NCBI RefSeq assembly: GCF_014529625.1
Contig: NZ_CP076039.1
Span: 3,038,001 to 3,102,000, forward strand
Source of the DNA: Candidatus Pelagisphaera phototrophica
GTDB lineage: Bacteria; Verrucomicrobiota; Verrucomicrobiia; Opitutales; Opitutaceae
Reading direction: 5' to 3'
DNA length: 64,000 nt
Part shown: one piece after another, positions 36,295 to 44,569 of the stretch
Numbering within the stretch: position 1 is the stretch's first letter
Layout: each line of letters begins with the position of its first letter
The notes under the pieces: generated by a model
Databases searched by the model: none
Told to the model about the DNA's origin: nothing
What the model saw: the letters and a program-made list of their open reading frames with translations, nothing else
Position numbers and translations under genes: made by a program

Positions 36295-38979
36295 CTATTG
36301 CGAACGGATTGCTACGTAATCACCGTCTGGTTTAGCTCTCATCTGAAACGGCACGCTTTTCACGATACCTAGTATTATCGACGAAAACCTGTATTCGTTT
36401 GATCGTGCGTTTCTCACGATCCCCCGAACTGCTGGGGCGTCATGGGCTTCGATTCCCCTACCTAGCGCAAATGTAAGCAATTTTTCACTTAAAGTACGAA
36501 CAAAAAGTTCCGGGCGCTCCAATAGGCCCTCCTCGAGCGGCCCTACTCCGTTGAAAACGCTTCCATCGGGCAATCCGCCCGATACATCAATCGACGTACC
36601 ATCTTCGTATTCCCTCCAGCGGCCAACGGCATCGAAATTCTCCAATGCAAATCCCACAGGATCCATCAGGTTGTGGCAGCCGGCACACGCCGGATTCTCA
36701 CGATGTTCCGCCAATTGCTCCCTCATTGAAAGCGTCGCATCCACTTTATTCTCCTCAAGAGCGGGAATGTTCGGAGGGGGCGGGGGTGGGGGCGTTCCTA
36801 TTATGTTTTCTAGAATCCAGCTTCCTCGGATAACCGGTGAGGTTCGCGTTGCGTAAGAAGTAACTGTAAGGATACTGCCTTGTCGAAGCAACCCACCTCG
36901 ATTGTGATCCAGATCAAGACTGACCCGGCGGAACCGGCTACCTGCAATGTTTGGGATGTCGTAATGGTAGGCCAATCGCTCGTCAAGAAAAGTATAGTCC
37001 GATTTTAGCAAATCCAGGACGCTTCGATCCTCCCTCATTACACTTTCGAAAAACAGCTCTGTCTCTTTTCGAAAGGACTGCCTCAAATTATCATCGAAGT
37101 CTGGATACAACCTCGAATCGGGCACAACCGAATCCAAGTTTCGCAGATGCAACCATTGGCTCGCAAAATTATCTACTAGGTTAACCGCCTTCTCGTCGTC
37201 AAGCATCCGGGCTACCTGTGCTTCCAGAACTCCGGGATTACGAAGTTTGCCCGCAATCGCCAAATCTAGCAGTTCCTCATCAGGCAAACTGCTCCAGAGG
37301 AAGAAGGACAATCGGCTCGCTAATTCCAAGTCACTGATCCGATAAGCCTCGCCGGGCTTCGAACCCGCGGGATCTTTCTCCACTCGAAACAAAAACTCAG
37401 GGCTCACGAGAATGGAACTCAAAGCCATCTCAATGCCAGATTCAAATCCACCCCCTTCCTTACCTTCCTTGAAGAATTCCATCGGGCGCTTTAGATCCGC
37501 ATTGGAAATAGAACGGCGATAAGCCAGCTTCATCAGGTTCGCGAGGATCTCGCGGGCAACGGACTCCTCCGCACTCTCATCGGAAGGATGCTTTATGAAG
37601 ATCTTTTTCCGGCTAGGAGTATCTCCTGCCCCTTTTGCCTCAAAAGGACCCGTAATGGAAATTTGATATACTGCAGGTGTAAGACGCGGGTGACGGTGAT
37701 GATTGTAATGGGCACGGAAGGGCTCTCGCTTAATTTCCAATAGAGAGTACGGAGTTTGCAAAAACGTCACCCCTAGTTTCCTTGGACCTGCCTTCGCACT
37801 GAATCGCGTCTTTAAGTGTTTATCCAATTGGCTATGATCTCGAATGCCTTTGGGAAGATCTATTGTAAACCGTTTCACCAGGGATCGATCGAGAAGGATC
37901 TCCATTTCGTGAGTCTCCTTCAGTCCTTCCACGTGCTCATTGCGATCACGTGTAAGAAGCACTTCGATTTCGTATTCACCATCTTGGGGAAACGTATAGT
38001 CGATGAGGGTACCGCCACGGGTGCCAATCGGAAGTCCGTCAACATGTTTTTCCTGCGTAACATCTGGACGGATACGATAGGTATCTCCTCTTGGAGAACG
38101 GTAGGGCGTTCCCACTGCTAAGCGGCTGATCTTCTGAGCCGCTGAAATATACCGGTCGAGCAAGCTCGGGGAAAGCGCTCCCACTGTGACGTTATCAAAA
38201 CCATGGCTCTCATCGTCCTTCGGGAGCAAGCTCTTCGCATCGATGTTGACTGCGAGAAGATCGCGAATCGCGTTCTGATACTCGGTTCGATTCAAACGAC
38301 GAAACGTCTCAACGCGTCCCGGCTTCGGGTGAATTGAGGCGTGGGCGTCCAGCGATTCAGTAATCGAAGCGAGCACCGCATCATAAGTAGCCTCGCTTGG
38401 CCGCTTCCGGTCGGGTGGAGGCATTTGACGTGAATCTAGCCGTTTGATCACCTTCTCCCACAATTCAGGATTTTCCTCTGAATCCTCGAGCGAAATTCCT
38501 TCCAAGACCAAGTCGCCCTTTCTTTCATCCGGATTGTGACAACTGACACAATACTGATTTACCAGCCCATGCTTGGAAGAAATGATCGGATCTCGTTCAT
38601 CCCCGTTGTCCGACAATCCAATCAATTTTCCTTCCAGCCATTCCGCTACCGATTCGAGTTCAGATTCCCGAGGGCGTTTCACATCTTCCTCTTCTTCGGG
38701 CGGCATTTCGCGTTCCCGCAGCATCCAGGCCACCTCATCCCAAACCTCAAAATGCTGGTCAACTCCAGTCCCCAAGAGGGTTTCGAGATCGAGTTTTCCC
38801 TTTTTCTTGTCTGGATTGTGGCAACTGACACAGTATTCGTTAACGAAATCGAGAAGAGGCTCCTCGATCGCGTAATCTTCTCCGCTCGTTTTCGATGAAA
38901 AGAAAAACAAAGAAACGCCACAAATCGCTGAGGAGAATTTTGCGCGTAAGGCAACTGGGATATAGGTCGCACAGAGCAT
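36295..38979 (-). CDS. DUF1592/PSD1-type multidomain cytochrome protein
   Basis: An 894-residue exported protein. After a hydrophobic leader come two planctomycete-type cytochrome c motifs, CVSCHNPDKKKGKLDLE near residue 50 and CVSCHNPDERKGDLVLE near residue 144. Next are the DUF1587 segment (RLNRTEYQNAIRDLLAVNID near residue 230), a carbohydrate-binding-like insert, and the DUF1595, DUF1592, DUF1588 and DUF1585 blocks. DUF1588 carries a third heme motif, CAGCHNLMDPVGFALENFD near residue 765. The architecture suggests a periplasmic or surface electron-transfer protein, perhaps an oxidase or dehydrogenase, but no activity is established for the family to my knowledge. The doubled N-terminal cytochrome is a notable variation on the usual single one. 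It is the first gene of the operon. Confidence 0.88.
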   Translation of the reverse strand: MLCATYIPVALRAKFSSAICGVSLFFFSSKTSGEDYAIEEPLLDFVNEYCVSCHNPDKKKGKLDLETLLGTGVDQHFEVWDEVAWMLREREMPPEEEEDVKRPRESELESVAEWLEGKLIGLSDNGDERDPIISSKHGLVNQYCVSCHNPDERKGDLVLEGISLEDSEENPELWEKVIKRLDSRQMPPPDRKRPSEATYDAVLASITESLDAHASIHPKPGRVETFRRLNRTEYQNAIRDLLAVNIDAKSLLPKDDESHGFDNVTVGALSPSLLDRYISAAQKISRLAVGTPYRSPRGDTYRIRPDVTQEKHVDGLPIGTRGGTLIDYTFPQDGEYEIEVLLTRDRNEHVEGLKETHEMEILLDRSLVKRFTIDLPKGIRDHSQLDKHLKTRFSAKAGPRKLGVTFLQTPYSLLEIKREPFRAHYNHHRHPRLTPAVYQISITGPFEAKGAGDTPSRKKIFIKHPSDESAEESVAREILANLMKLAYRRSISNADLKRPMEFFKEGKEGGGFESGIEMALSSILVSPEFLFRVEKDPAGSKPGEAYRISDLELASRLSFFLWSSLPDEELLDLAIAGKLRNPGVLEAQVARMLDDEKAVNLVDNFASQWLHLRNLDSVVPDSRLYPDFDDNLRQSFRKETELFFESVMREDRSVLDLLKSDYTFLDERLAYHYDIPNIAGSRFRRVSLDLDHNRGGLLRQGSILTVTSYATRTSPVIRGSWILENIIGTPPPPPPPNIPALEENKVDATLSMREQLAEHRENPACAGCHNLMDPVGFALENFDAVGRWREYEDGTSIDVSGGLPDGSVFNGVGPLEEGLLERPELFVRTLSEKLLTFALGRGIEAHDAPAVRGIVRNARSNEYRFSSIILGIVKSVPFQMRAKPDGDYVAIRSQ

Positions 38980-39159
38980 TTCAGGATATAGCCAGGGCTA
39001 ATTTAGACAGGTACCCAACAGCCCCTACTACTTATTACATCTAAGGGTGGAAAATTGGACGGATTCAAGCTTAAGAGCCCCTCTCAAAGAGAAAAACGAC
39101 TTTTTCCGATTCTGGGCAACCGGCAGGACATTCAAAAAATCAACCGGAAAGCCTAAACA

Positions 39160-40362
39160 CTAGCCTTGATTTAGGGCCTTTAGCTGCTCACTGAGCCAGA
39201 TCTTGCGTTTCCACCGGGTATTTTTTGAAGACATGTCGATAGAGTAGAGACTGTCGCCCATGTCCGGTTGCGGCAGGCTAAGGATACGACACAAATTTAG
39301 GGCGAGCCACTTTTCAATTTTTAGTACGACCATTTTCTTGCGAAGCCGCCCCTGAATATCGCGATTGAGCACCGTTGGAATGGTGTTGAGCGTAAGGATT
39401 TCGTCGATCGCCGTATTGGCCATTTTTACTCGACCCTCCTCGCTTGCGTAAAAGTGCGTCAGAGCAAAAACAGTCTTACCTGGGTTTACTTGCTTCAATA
39501 GCTGACAGGATTTAACTACCGTCGAACCAGTCCGCACCATATCATCGAAAAGAACGATGTCATGACCTTGAATATCCTCGAGCTTCGTTTCACTTTCCTC
39601 ATGGATTTTGATTTCAACCTGCCGCTCACTAATCCTTTCCTTGTCGAGAAGGACAAACTTTGCCTTGTCGAGTCCAAGTTGGGCAAACATCTCCTTAACG
39701 AACTCCCTGGCTCCCTTGTCTGGGGCGCAAAGCGCCAACCCTTCTCCAGCATCTTCGTAGTCGACAATATCTGAATTCAACAAGTAGTCGACGTAGATGT
39801 CATAGGGAATCAAGTTGTAAAACTTCCCATCGAAGACTTCGCTAAACATTGCTTGCACTGAGAAAGAGTGATTGTGGACCGTTAGCACTCGATCCACTCC
39901 CGCTAGCTTCAGCATCTGCGCGTACAGCTTCGCAGTAAAAAGCTGGCCATCGAATTTCTTGAGATCCTTCAGGTCGCGTTCAACTTCGGTTTTGCCCAAA
40001 TTCGGTCGCGGTCCTCGGTCTTGGGCACTGTAGTACAGATCGGGCTCTACGAGAATCACCTCCGCGGCGCCGTTCTCTTTCGCTGCCCGAGCAATCATCA
40101 AGTTTCGCATCGCGAGGCTCTGACGGCTCATCACGAGACTGCTCGTGCTGACGATTATAATGCTTTTTCCGCTCAGCTTGTTTCCGATTTCGGAAAAATC
40201 CTGCTCATCCGAAATGAAACGCGGACAGAATTCCGAATTGGCGAACCGCTTCATGCTGATGAGGTCCGCGACATCCTCCCCCTGACCCATCGCGAAGGCG
40301 ACGTCGATAGCGAACGGATCATCTGAGGAATTTCCAACGACAATGTATTTTGGTTCAGTCAT
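39160..40362 (-). CDS. Ribose-phosphate pyrophosphokinase-like protein
   Basis: A 400-residue relative of PRPP synthase, which makes 5-phosphoribosyl 1-pyrophosphate from ribose 5-phosphate and ATP for purine, pyrimidine, His and Trp synthesis. Support comes from the N-terminal FANSEFCPRF, the central VLTVHNHSFSVQAMFSEVFD (in place of the usual DLHSxQxQGFF), a flag-like region and the PRPP loop VLFDDMVRTGSTVVKS. It is about 85 residues longer than classical Prs, with an extended C-terminus after IQGRLRKKMVVLKI. The changed central motif makes it a divergent paralogue, and activity is less certain. The ATG at 40362 (MTEPKYIVVG) is preferred to an upstream in-frame start. Confidence 0.75.
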   Translation of the reverse strand: MTEPKYIVVGNSSDDPFAIDVAFAMGQGEDVADLISMKRFANSEFCPRFISDEQDFSEIGNKLSGKSIIIVSTSSLVMSRQSLAMRNLMIARAAKENGAAEVILVEPDLYYSAQDRGPRPNLGKTEVERDLKDLKKFDGQLFTAKLYAQMLKLAGVDRVLTVHNHSFSVQAMFSEVFDGKFYNLIPYDIYVDYLLNSDIVDYEDAGEGLALCAPDKGAREFVKEMFAQLGLDKAKFVLLDKERISERQVEIKIHEESETKLEDIQGHDIVLFDDMVRTGSTVVKSCQLLKQVNPGKTVFALTHFYASEEGRVKMANTAIDEILTLNTIPTVLNRDIQGRLRKKMVVLKIEKWLALNLCRILSLPQPDMGDSLYSIDMSSKNTRWKRKIWLSEQLKALNQG

Positions 40363-40579
40363 ACGGGGGAATTTCGATTTGGAAAACTCGGAACTTGGAG
40401 GAGCGTGCACGAGTATTTGAAAAAACAAGCAACGAGAACCAAAAGGGCGAGCTTTATTCGCTGCAAATGTTCATGTGGGAAGGGTTTGTTCGAAACGTTG
40501 ACTGACTCGCATAAGGTTGCGTCAAACGCGATGTTTCTCTTTCGTTAGAAAATCACTCAACACACCTCACCTTTTCCAT

Positions 40580-41203
40580 ATGAAAATCTTTGGTCTAACT
40601 CCCTCCCAAGTTCTCGAAAGATCGGGGACTGTAAAAATCAAAAGCCCCTACTCCCTAGCTTTTTCCATTCTCTACGGAGGCATCGGTTTTGGATTGGTCA
40701 GCGTGATTGCCTATTCGATCTGGGCCTTCAGACTCATCCGCGGACAAGGTCCGATGTATGCCTCAATTGCACTCGTGTACCTGCTACTCTCTGGCTGGGT
40801 CCTGAGTCGGCTAACACTCGCGCCAAAGAATCAAATTCGGTTTACGGCTCTTTTCGCGGTCGCCTTTCTCGGATACGCCGTCCTCTGGTGCCTCTTCTGG
40901 TTTGGCCTTAAAGGGCAACATCACGGCGATCTTTACGGCTCTGCGCTAGGACTCCTTCTATTGGCAATTATTCTGAAACGGGCTTTTGGCAGCCAAGGGA
41001 ATCTATTATTTGTATTCGGAATCTTGTTCACGTTCCACACGTTGGGCTACTATACGGGCGATGAACTCCATCAAATCACAGGAGGTTCCACGGGTCGTCT
41101 TTTGTGGGGGGCTTGCCACGGAATTGGATTTGGAGCAGGCTTGGGCTGCTTAATTCACCAATGTCAGCTCCCATTGATAGACGCTTCCGAATCAACCGAC
41201 TAA
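40580..41203 (+). CDS. Membrane protein of unknown function
   Basis: A 207-residue protein with about six hydrophobic segments, such as GGIGFGLVSVIAYSIWAF, FTALFAVAFLGYAVLWCLFW, SALGLLLLAIIL and NLLFVFGILFTFHTLGYYTG. The C-terminal part contains several His/Gly residues (LWGACHGIGFGAGLGCLIHQ). I recognise no family. It is divergent from the PRPP-synthase-like gene. The ATG at 40580 begins MKIFGLTPSQVLERSG; an earlier in-frame start would add 21 basic residues. Confidence 0.6.
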   Translation: MKIFGLTPSQVLERSGTVKIKSPYSLAFSILYGGIGFGLVSVIAYSIWAFRLIRGQGPMYASIALVYLLLSGWVLSRLTLAPKNQIRFTALFAVAFLGYAVLWCLFWFGLKGQHHGDLYGSALGLLLLAIILKRAFGSQGNLLFVFGILFTFHTLGYYTGDELHQITGGSTGRLLWGACHGIGFGAGLGCLIHQCQLPLIDASESTD

Positions 41204-41454
41204 GGTCCTTCGTCAATTTCGCGGGCCCGATGGAACTAAAAATGCGTCGTTGAAGGGATCTTGAGTCAAATTTGGAAGACTACCAGGAAACGACAAGGGT
41301 CTTTCCGCGGTCCCTTCTATTCGAATATCGGCTCGCCCCAATGGAAGGATTCCAAATCCATCGTCGTTGACGGATGAGCTTCCCCAACGGTGCTCTTTCC
41401 TTCAATCTTGAAATGAGCGGACGGATGCTAATAAAAAGGGGCAGTCCTTCAATA

Positions 41455-41877
41455 GTGGAGACAGTTTCGAGGCGAAGCCCAAACCAAGAAAGACCACGAG
41501 GTTACCAACGAAGATATCGAGTACTCTAATCTCATTCTCTGGGGCGACCCGAGCAGTAATCAAATACTGGCCCGTATCCAATCGAGACTCCCCTTTGAAT
41601 GGAATGCCAAATTATTTCGGATCGGCAAACAAACCTATTCGACCGATGAACAGGCACCCGTGATGATCTATCCCAATCCGCTCAACCCGAAGCAATATAT
41701 CGAATCAATTCGGGTTTCACTTTCAGTAAATTCTCAGGAGGCAGCAATTCTCTACAGATTCCCAAGTTGCCTGACTGGGCGGTCATTGACTTGGTCGGAA
41801 CTCAAGATTCGCAGTATCCCGTTGGAGTTATCGACGCCGGCTTTTTTGACGAGAGTTGGCTATTTAAAGTGCGCTAG
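41455..41877 (+). pseudogene. C-terminal remnant of a large secreted alpha/beta hydrolase (S9/esterase-like)
   Basis: Frame one reads WRQFRGEAQTKKDHEVTNED, YSNLILWGDPSSNQILARIQ and APVMIYPNPLNPKQYIESIR. The sequence then shifts frame and continues as GFTFSKFSGGSNSLQIPKLP and DWAVIDLVGTQDSQYPVGVI ending GFFDESWLFKVR and TAG at 41875-41877. This matches the tail of large secreted prolyl-oligopeptidase/esterase-like proteins of Planctomycetes and Verrucomicrobia, where LVLWGDPxSN, YPNPLNPxRYVVLNSGFTF and PDWAVVD are characteristic. The preceding 41204-41454 is degenerate with several stops in all frames. The nucleophile domain is not recognisable. Confidence 0.75.
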
Positions 41878-41884
41878 TTCCCTA

Positions 41885-42673
41885 CTAGTCCTCTGGTATC
41901 TGAAGATTAGGCAACTGACTTGCGGTGGTCCAACCGCCATCAACTAGCAGGGTTTGCCCAGTGATGTGATTTGCCTTGTCAGATACCAGAAAAAGGGCCG
42001 CGTTGGCGATATCCTGAACCGTGGCGACTCGCCCCATAGGAATCGTCCCGCGCCAGCCATCCTCGAAGGTGGGGTCGTCACCCGTTGTCCGCTCGGTAAG
42101 CACCGCCCCGGGGGAGATAGCGTTTACCGTAATTGCATACTGGGAAAGCTCTCCCACGAGCCCTTTCGCCAGCATACGCAGTGCAGCCTTAGTCATTCCG
42201 TAGGGAACCAAATAAGGATGAGACTGATGCCCCGTAACGGAGGACATGAAAAGCATCCGTCCTCCCGTACTCTGCGTCTTCATACGCAGCGCCGCTGCTT
42301 GAGCTAGAAAGAACGACCCTTGCAGGTTTAAACTCACCAGCTTCTGGAACTTCTCCACTGAATAGTCGAGAAAGGCTCCGTAGGTCGTGATTCCTGCATT
42401 CGCAATTGCGATATGAATCGAGCCAAATCGTTCAACGGCATGGCCTATGAGCGAAGACGCGAACTTTGGATCGCTGGCATCGCCTCCCACCGCCTGACAA
42501 ACCCCTCCTTCACTTCGGATCTTTTCTGCGGCACTTTCCGCTACCAGTTCATCCAGATCATTGAGGATCACCTGAGCACCCTCAAGCGCCAGAGAACGAC
42601 AAATCTCGAATCCAATCCCGATCCCTGCACCGGTTACGACTGCAACTTTTCCCTTAAATTCAAGCTCTGACAT
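41885..42673 (-). CDS. SDR family oxidoreductase
   Basis: A 262-residue short-chain dehydrogenase/reductase using NAD(P)H. The cofactor motif TGAGIGIGFEICRSL is at residue 15, NAG is in IAIANAGITTYG, the catalytic Ser lies in MLFMSSVTGHQ and the Tyr/Lys pair in YLVPYGMTKAALRM. The C-terminal NHITGQTLLVDGGWTTA is typical. It resembles FabG or sugar dehydrogenases; the substrate is unknown. It ends 8 bases from the hydrolase remnant. Confidence 0.9.
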   Translation of the reverse strand: MSELEFKGKVAVVTGAGIGIGFEICRSLALEGAQVILNDLDELVAESAAEKIRSEGGVCQAVGGDASDPKFASSLIGHAVERFGSIHIAIANAGITTYGAFLDYSVEKFQKLVSLNLQGSFFLAQAAALRMKTQSTGGRMLFMSSVTGHQSHPYLVPYGMTKAALRMLAKGLVGELSQYAITVNAISPGAVLTERTTGDDPTFEDGWRGTIPMGRVATVQDIANAALFLVSDKANHITGQTLLVDGGWTTASQLPNLQIPED

Positions 42674-42883
42674 GACATGCTATCCGTAGTTAAAAACGAT
42701 CAGGGATCAAAAGGTTTCTTTGGGATAGGGTCGAATAGTTCCAATGGTCGGGCGGCTTATCCTTGAGCAGCCGACACTTTGGATGGTTCGACGACTGACT
42801 ATGAATCGCCAGCCCGACCTTTAGACACTATCGACTATTTTCTTCCCTTTGATTCCGCATACCCTATTCCCATTGAGTATCTG

Positions 42884-44266
42884 ATGTTGGGACGACTTGA
42901 AAAGCGGTGGCGAGAACCGGGTGGCTATCGGCAACTCCTAATCGTTGCGATCCCCCTGATTCTCAGCATGGGCTCGCATTCGATTCTCATCTTCGTCGAT
43001 CGCGTCTTTCTTGCCCGTTATTCCGCAGATGCCCTTGCCGCTGCCCAGCCCGCGGGAATGCTCAATTTTTCCATTCTATGTTTCTTTCTTGGAGTCTCAA
43101 TCTACACGTCGACCTTCGTGGCGCAATACACAGGAGCCAAAAAGCCCGAGAAAGTAGGACCCTCAGTATGGCAAGGAATCTACATCGCGTTCATTGGTGG
43201 TTTAACACTTCCCCTGTTCGCCCCGTTCGCTGATGAAATTTTCGCACTGATCGGCCACACCCCTGAAGTCCAGAAAAACGAGGCGACGTTCTTCAGTATC
43301 CTAACTTTTGGGGCATTTTTCTTTTTAGCCAATGGAGCATTTTCCTGCTTCTATTCTGGCCGGGGAAAGTCATGGACCATCGTTTGGATGAATCTGTCGA
43401 TGACGATCATCAATATCGTCTTAGACTATGTTCTAATATTTGGAAAGTTCGGTTTTCCCGAGATGGGAATCGCCGGCGCCGCTATCGCCACCCTCGCTTC
43501 TTCAGCAACGATCATGTTTGCCTACGCAGCCCTCATTTGCTCGAAGCGGAACAACGAGAGATTCCAAACCAGAACCAACTGGCATTTCAACAAGCCGCTG
43601 TTTCAACGAATGATTCGCTTTGGGACGCCTTCAGGGGTCCACTTCTTTCTCGATGTCATGGGTTTTACGATTTTCGTGCTCATAATCGGTAGGATCGGGA
43701 TTGTCGAGCTCGCTGCGAGCAACATAGTCCTGAACATCAATCTCCTTAGCCTCCTCCCCATGATAGGACTCGGAACCGCTACCAGTATTATGGTGGGACA
43801 ATTTCAAGGAGCACAGAACAGCGGGCTTGCGGTCAAAACGACCTACTCCGCCCTACATATGGCCGTTATACATAGTTCGATAATGGCTACATTGTATTGG
43901 CTGATCCCCGACGTTCTCATTAGCCCTTTCATACATGAAGCCTCTGGTGGCAACCTTCCTCAACTAGAGGAAACGAGTATTAAGTTGCTGCGGTTTTTCA
44001 TCGTTATCGTCTTTTTCGATTCACTGATCATAATGAGTGGAGGAGCACTCAAGGGATCAGGTGATACCAAATTTGTCATGACCACCCTCGCGGTCACTTC
44101 GATTTTCCTACTTGTTATTCCTTCGTATCTATTGATCGAAGTTTTCCAAAAGCCTGTTACGTACGCATGGATCAGCGTAGTTGCGAATCTCGGCATCGTG
44201 GGAGTCGTGTTCTTCCTGCGATTCCATTCCGGAAAGTGGCACAAGATCGAAGTGATTGAGCGGTAG
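42884..44266 (+). CDS. MATE family multidrug/sodium antiporter
   Basis: A 460-residue inner-membrane exporter with twelve predicted spans in two matched halves. Recognisable are QLLIVAIPLILSMGSHSILI and FVDRVFLARYS in half one, and GTPSGVHFFLDVMGF with GLGTATSIMVGQFQGA in half two. MATE pumps expel cationic drugs or metabolites against Na+ or H+. The family is clear but substrates are not. The ATG at 42884 (MLGRLEKRWREPGGYRQLL) is preferred; an in-frame start at 42779 would add 35 residues. It is followed by hairpin repeats and a shared bidirectional terminator. Confidence 0.92.
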   Translation: MLGRLEKRWREPGGYRQLLIVAIPLILSMGSHSILIFVDRVFLARYSADALAAAQPAGMLNFSILCFFLGVSIYTSTFVAQYTGAKKPEKVGPSVWQGIYIAFIGGLTLPLFAPFADEIFALIGHTPEVQKNEATFFSILTFGAFFFLANGAFSCFYSGRGKSWTIVWMNLSMTIINIVLDYVLIFGKFGFPEMGIAGAAIATLASSATIMFAYAALICSKRNNERFQTRTNWHFNKPLFQRMIRFGTPSGVHFFLDVMGFTIFVLIIGRIGIVELAASNIVLNINLLSLLPMIGLGTATSIMVGQFQGAQNSGLAVKTTYSALHMAVIHSSIMATLYWLIPDVLISPFIHEASGGNLPQLEETSIKLLRFFIVIVFFDSLIIMSGGALKGSGDTKFVMTTLAVTSIFLLVIPSYLLIEVFQKPVTYAWISVVANLGIVGVVFFLRFHSGKWHKIEVIER

Positions 44267-44301
44267 GGAACGCAGATCGACTGACTAGGGCATTTTTTCG
44301 T

Positions 44302-44394
44302 TCGCAGGTCGTAAAAGGTAGGGCACGACGGCCCGGCGTGCCGTGGAAGCGGCTCAACAAACGCGACTCGCCGGACCGTCACCCCTACCTGCGA
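44302..44394. repeat. Long imperfect inverted repeat (REP/BIME-like)
   Basis: A palindromic element of about 93 bases between the MATE gene and ilvC. Its outer arms are TCGCAGGT at 44302-44309 and ACCTGCGA at 44387-44394. Inside, TAGGG..ACGGCCCGGCG is answered by CGCCGGACCGTCACCCCTA, with a few mismatches and a central loop around 44342-44363. It would fold into a long stem. There is no coding potential and it is much richer in GC than its flanks. Confidence 0.6.
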
Positions 44395-44451
44395 CGCGAG
44401 AGGTTTCTCACCCACTCCCATGGATAAGCGACCGACTCGTCGAGAAATGCT

Positions 44452-44477
44452 CTAGGGATAGTCAGCCCTACCTTGAT
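44452..44477. repeat. Dispersed 26-base repeat, copy 1
   Basis: These 26 bases (beginning CTAGGGATAGTCAGCCC) are the exact reverse complement of 57426-57451. In both places the sequence is intergenic and lies near a terminator. The nearby palindrome at 44302-44394 shares the core AAGGTAGGGC (44316-44325) with the second copy, so the pieces may belong to one repeat family. Confidence 0.7.
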
Positions 44478-44495
44478 CACTAACGGTTAACTATC

Positions 44496-44526
44496 AAAAA
44501 AGGCCCCGCTTTCGCGGAGCCTTTTA
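44496..44526. terminator. Bidirectional rho-independent terminator between the MATE gene and ilvC
   Basis: An eight-base stem (GGCCCCGC at 44502-44509 with GCGGAGCC at 44514-44521, one G-T pair) closes a four-base loop. Read on the minus strand it follows ilvC with a GAAA tetraloop and a run of six T. On the plus strand, four T follow the stem. It probably ends ilvC transcripts and may also stop those from the MATE gene. Confidence 0.85.
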
Positions 44527-44569
44527 AAAATCAATATTGATTGGCTTAAATTGGCCTAAACAAGCGGGA

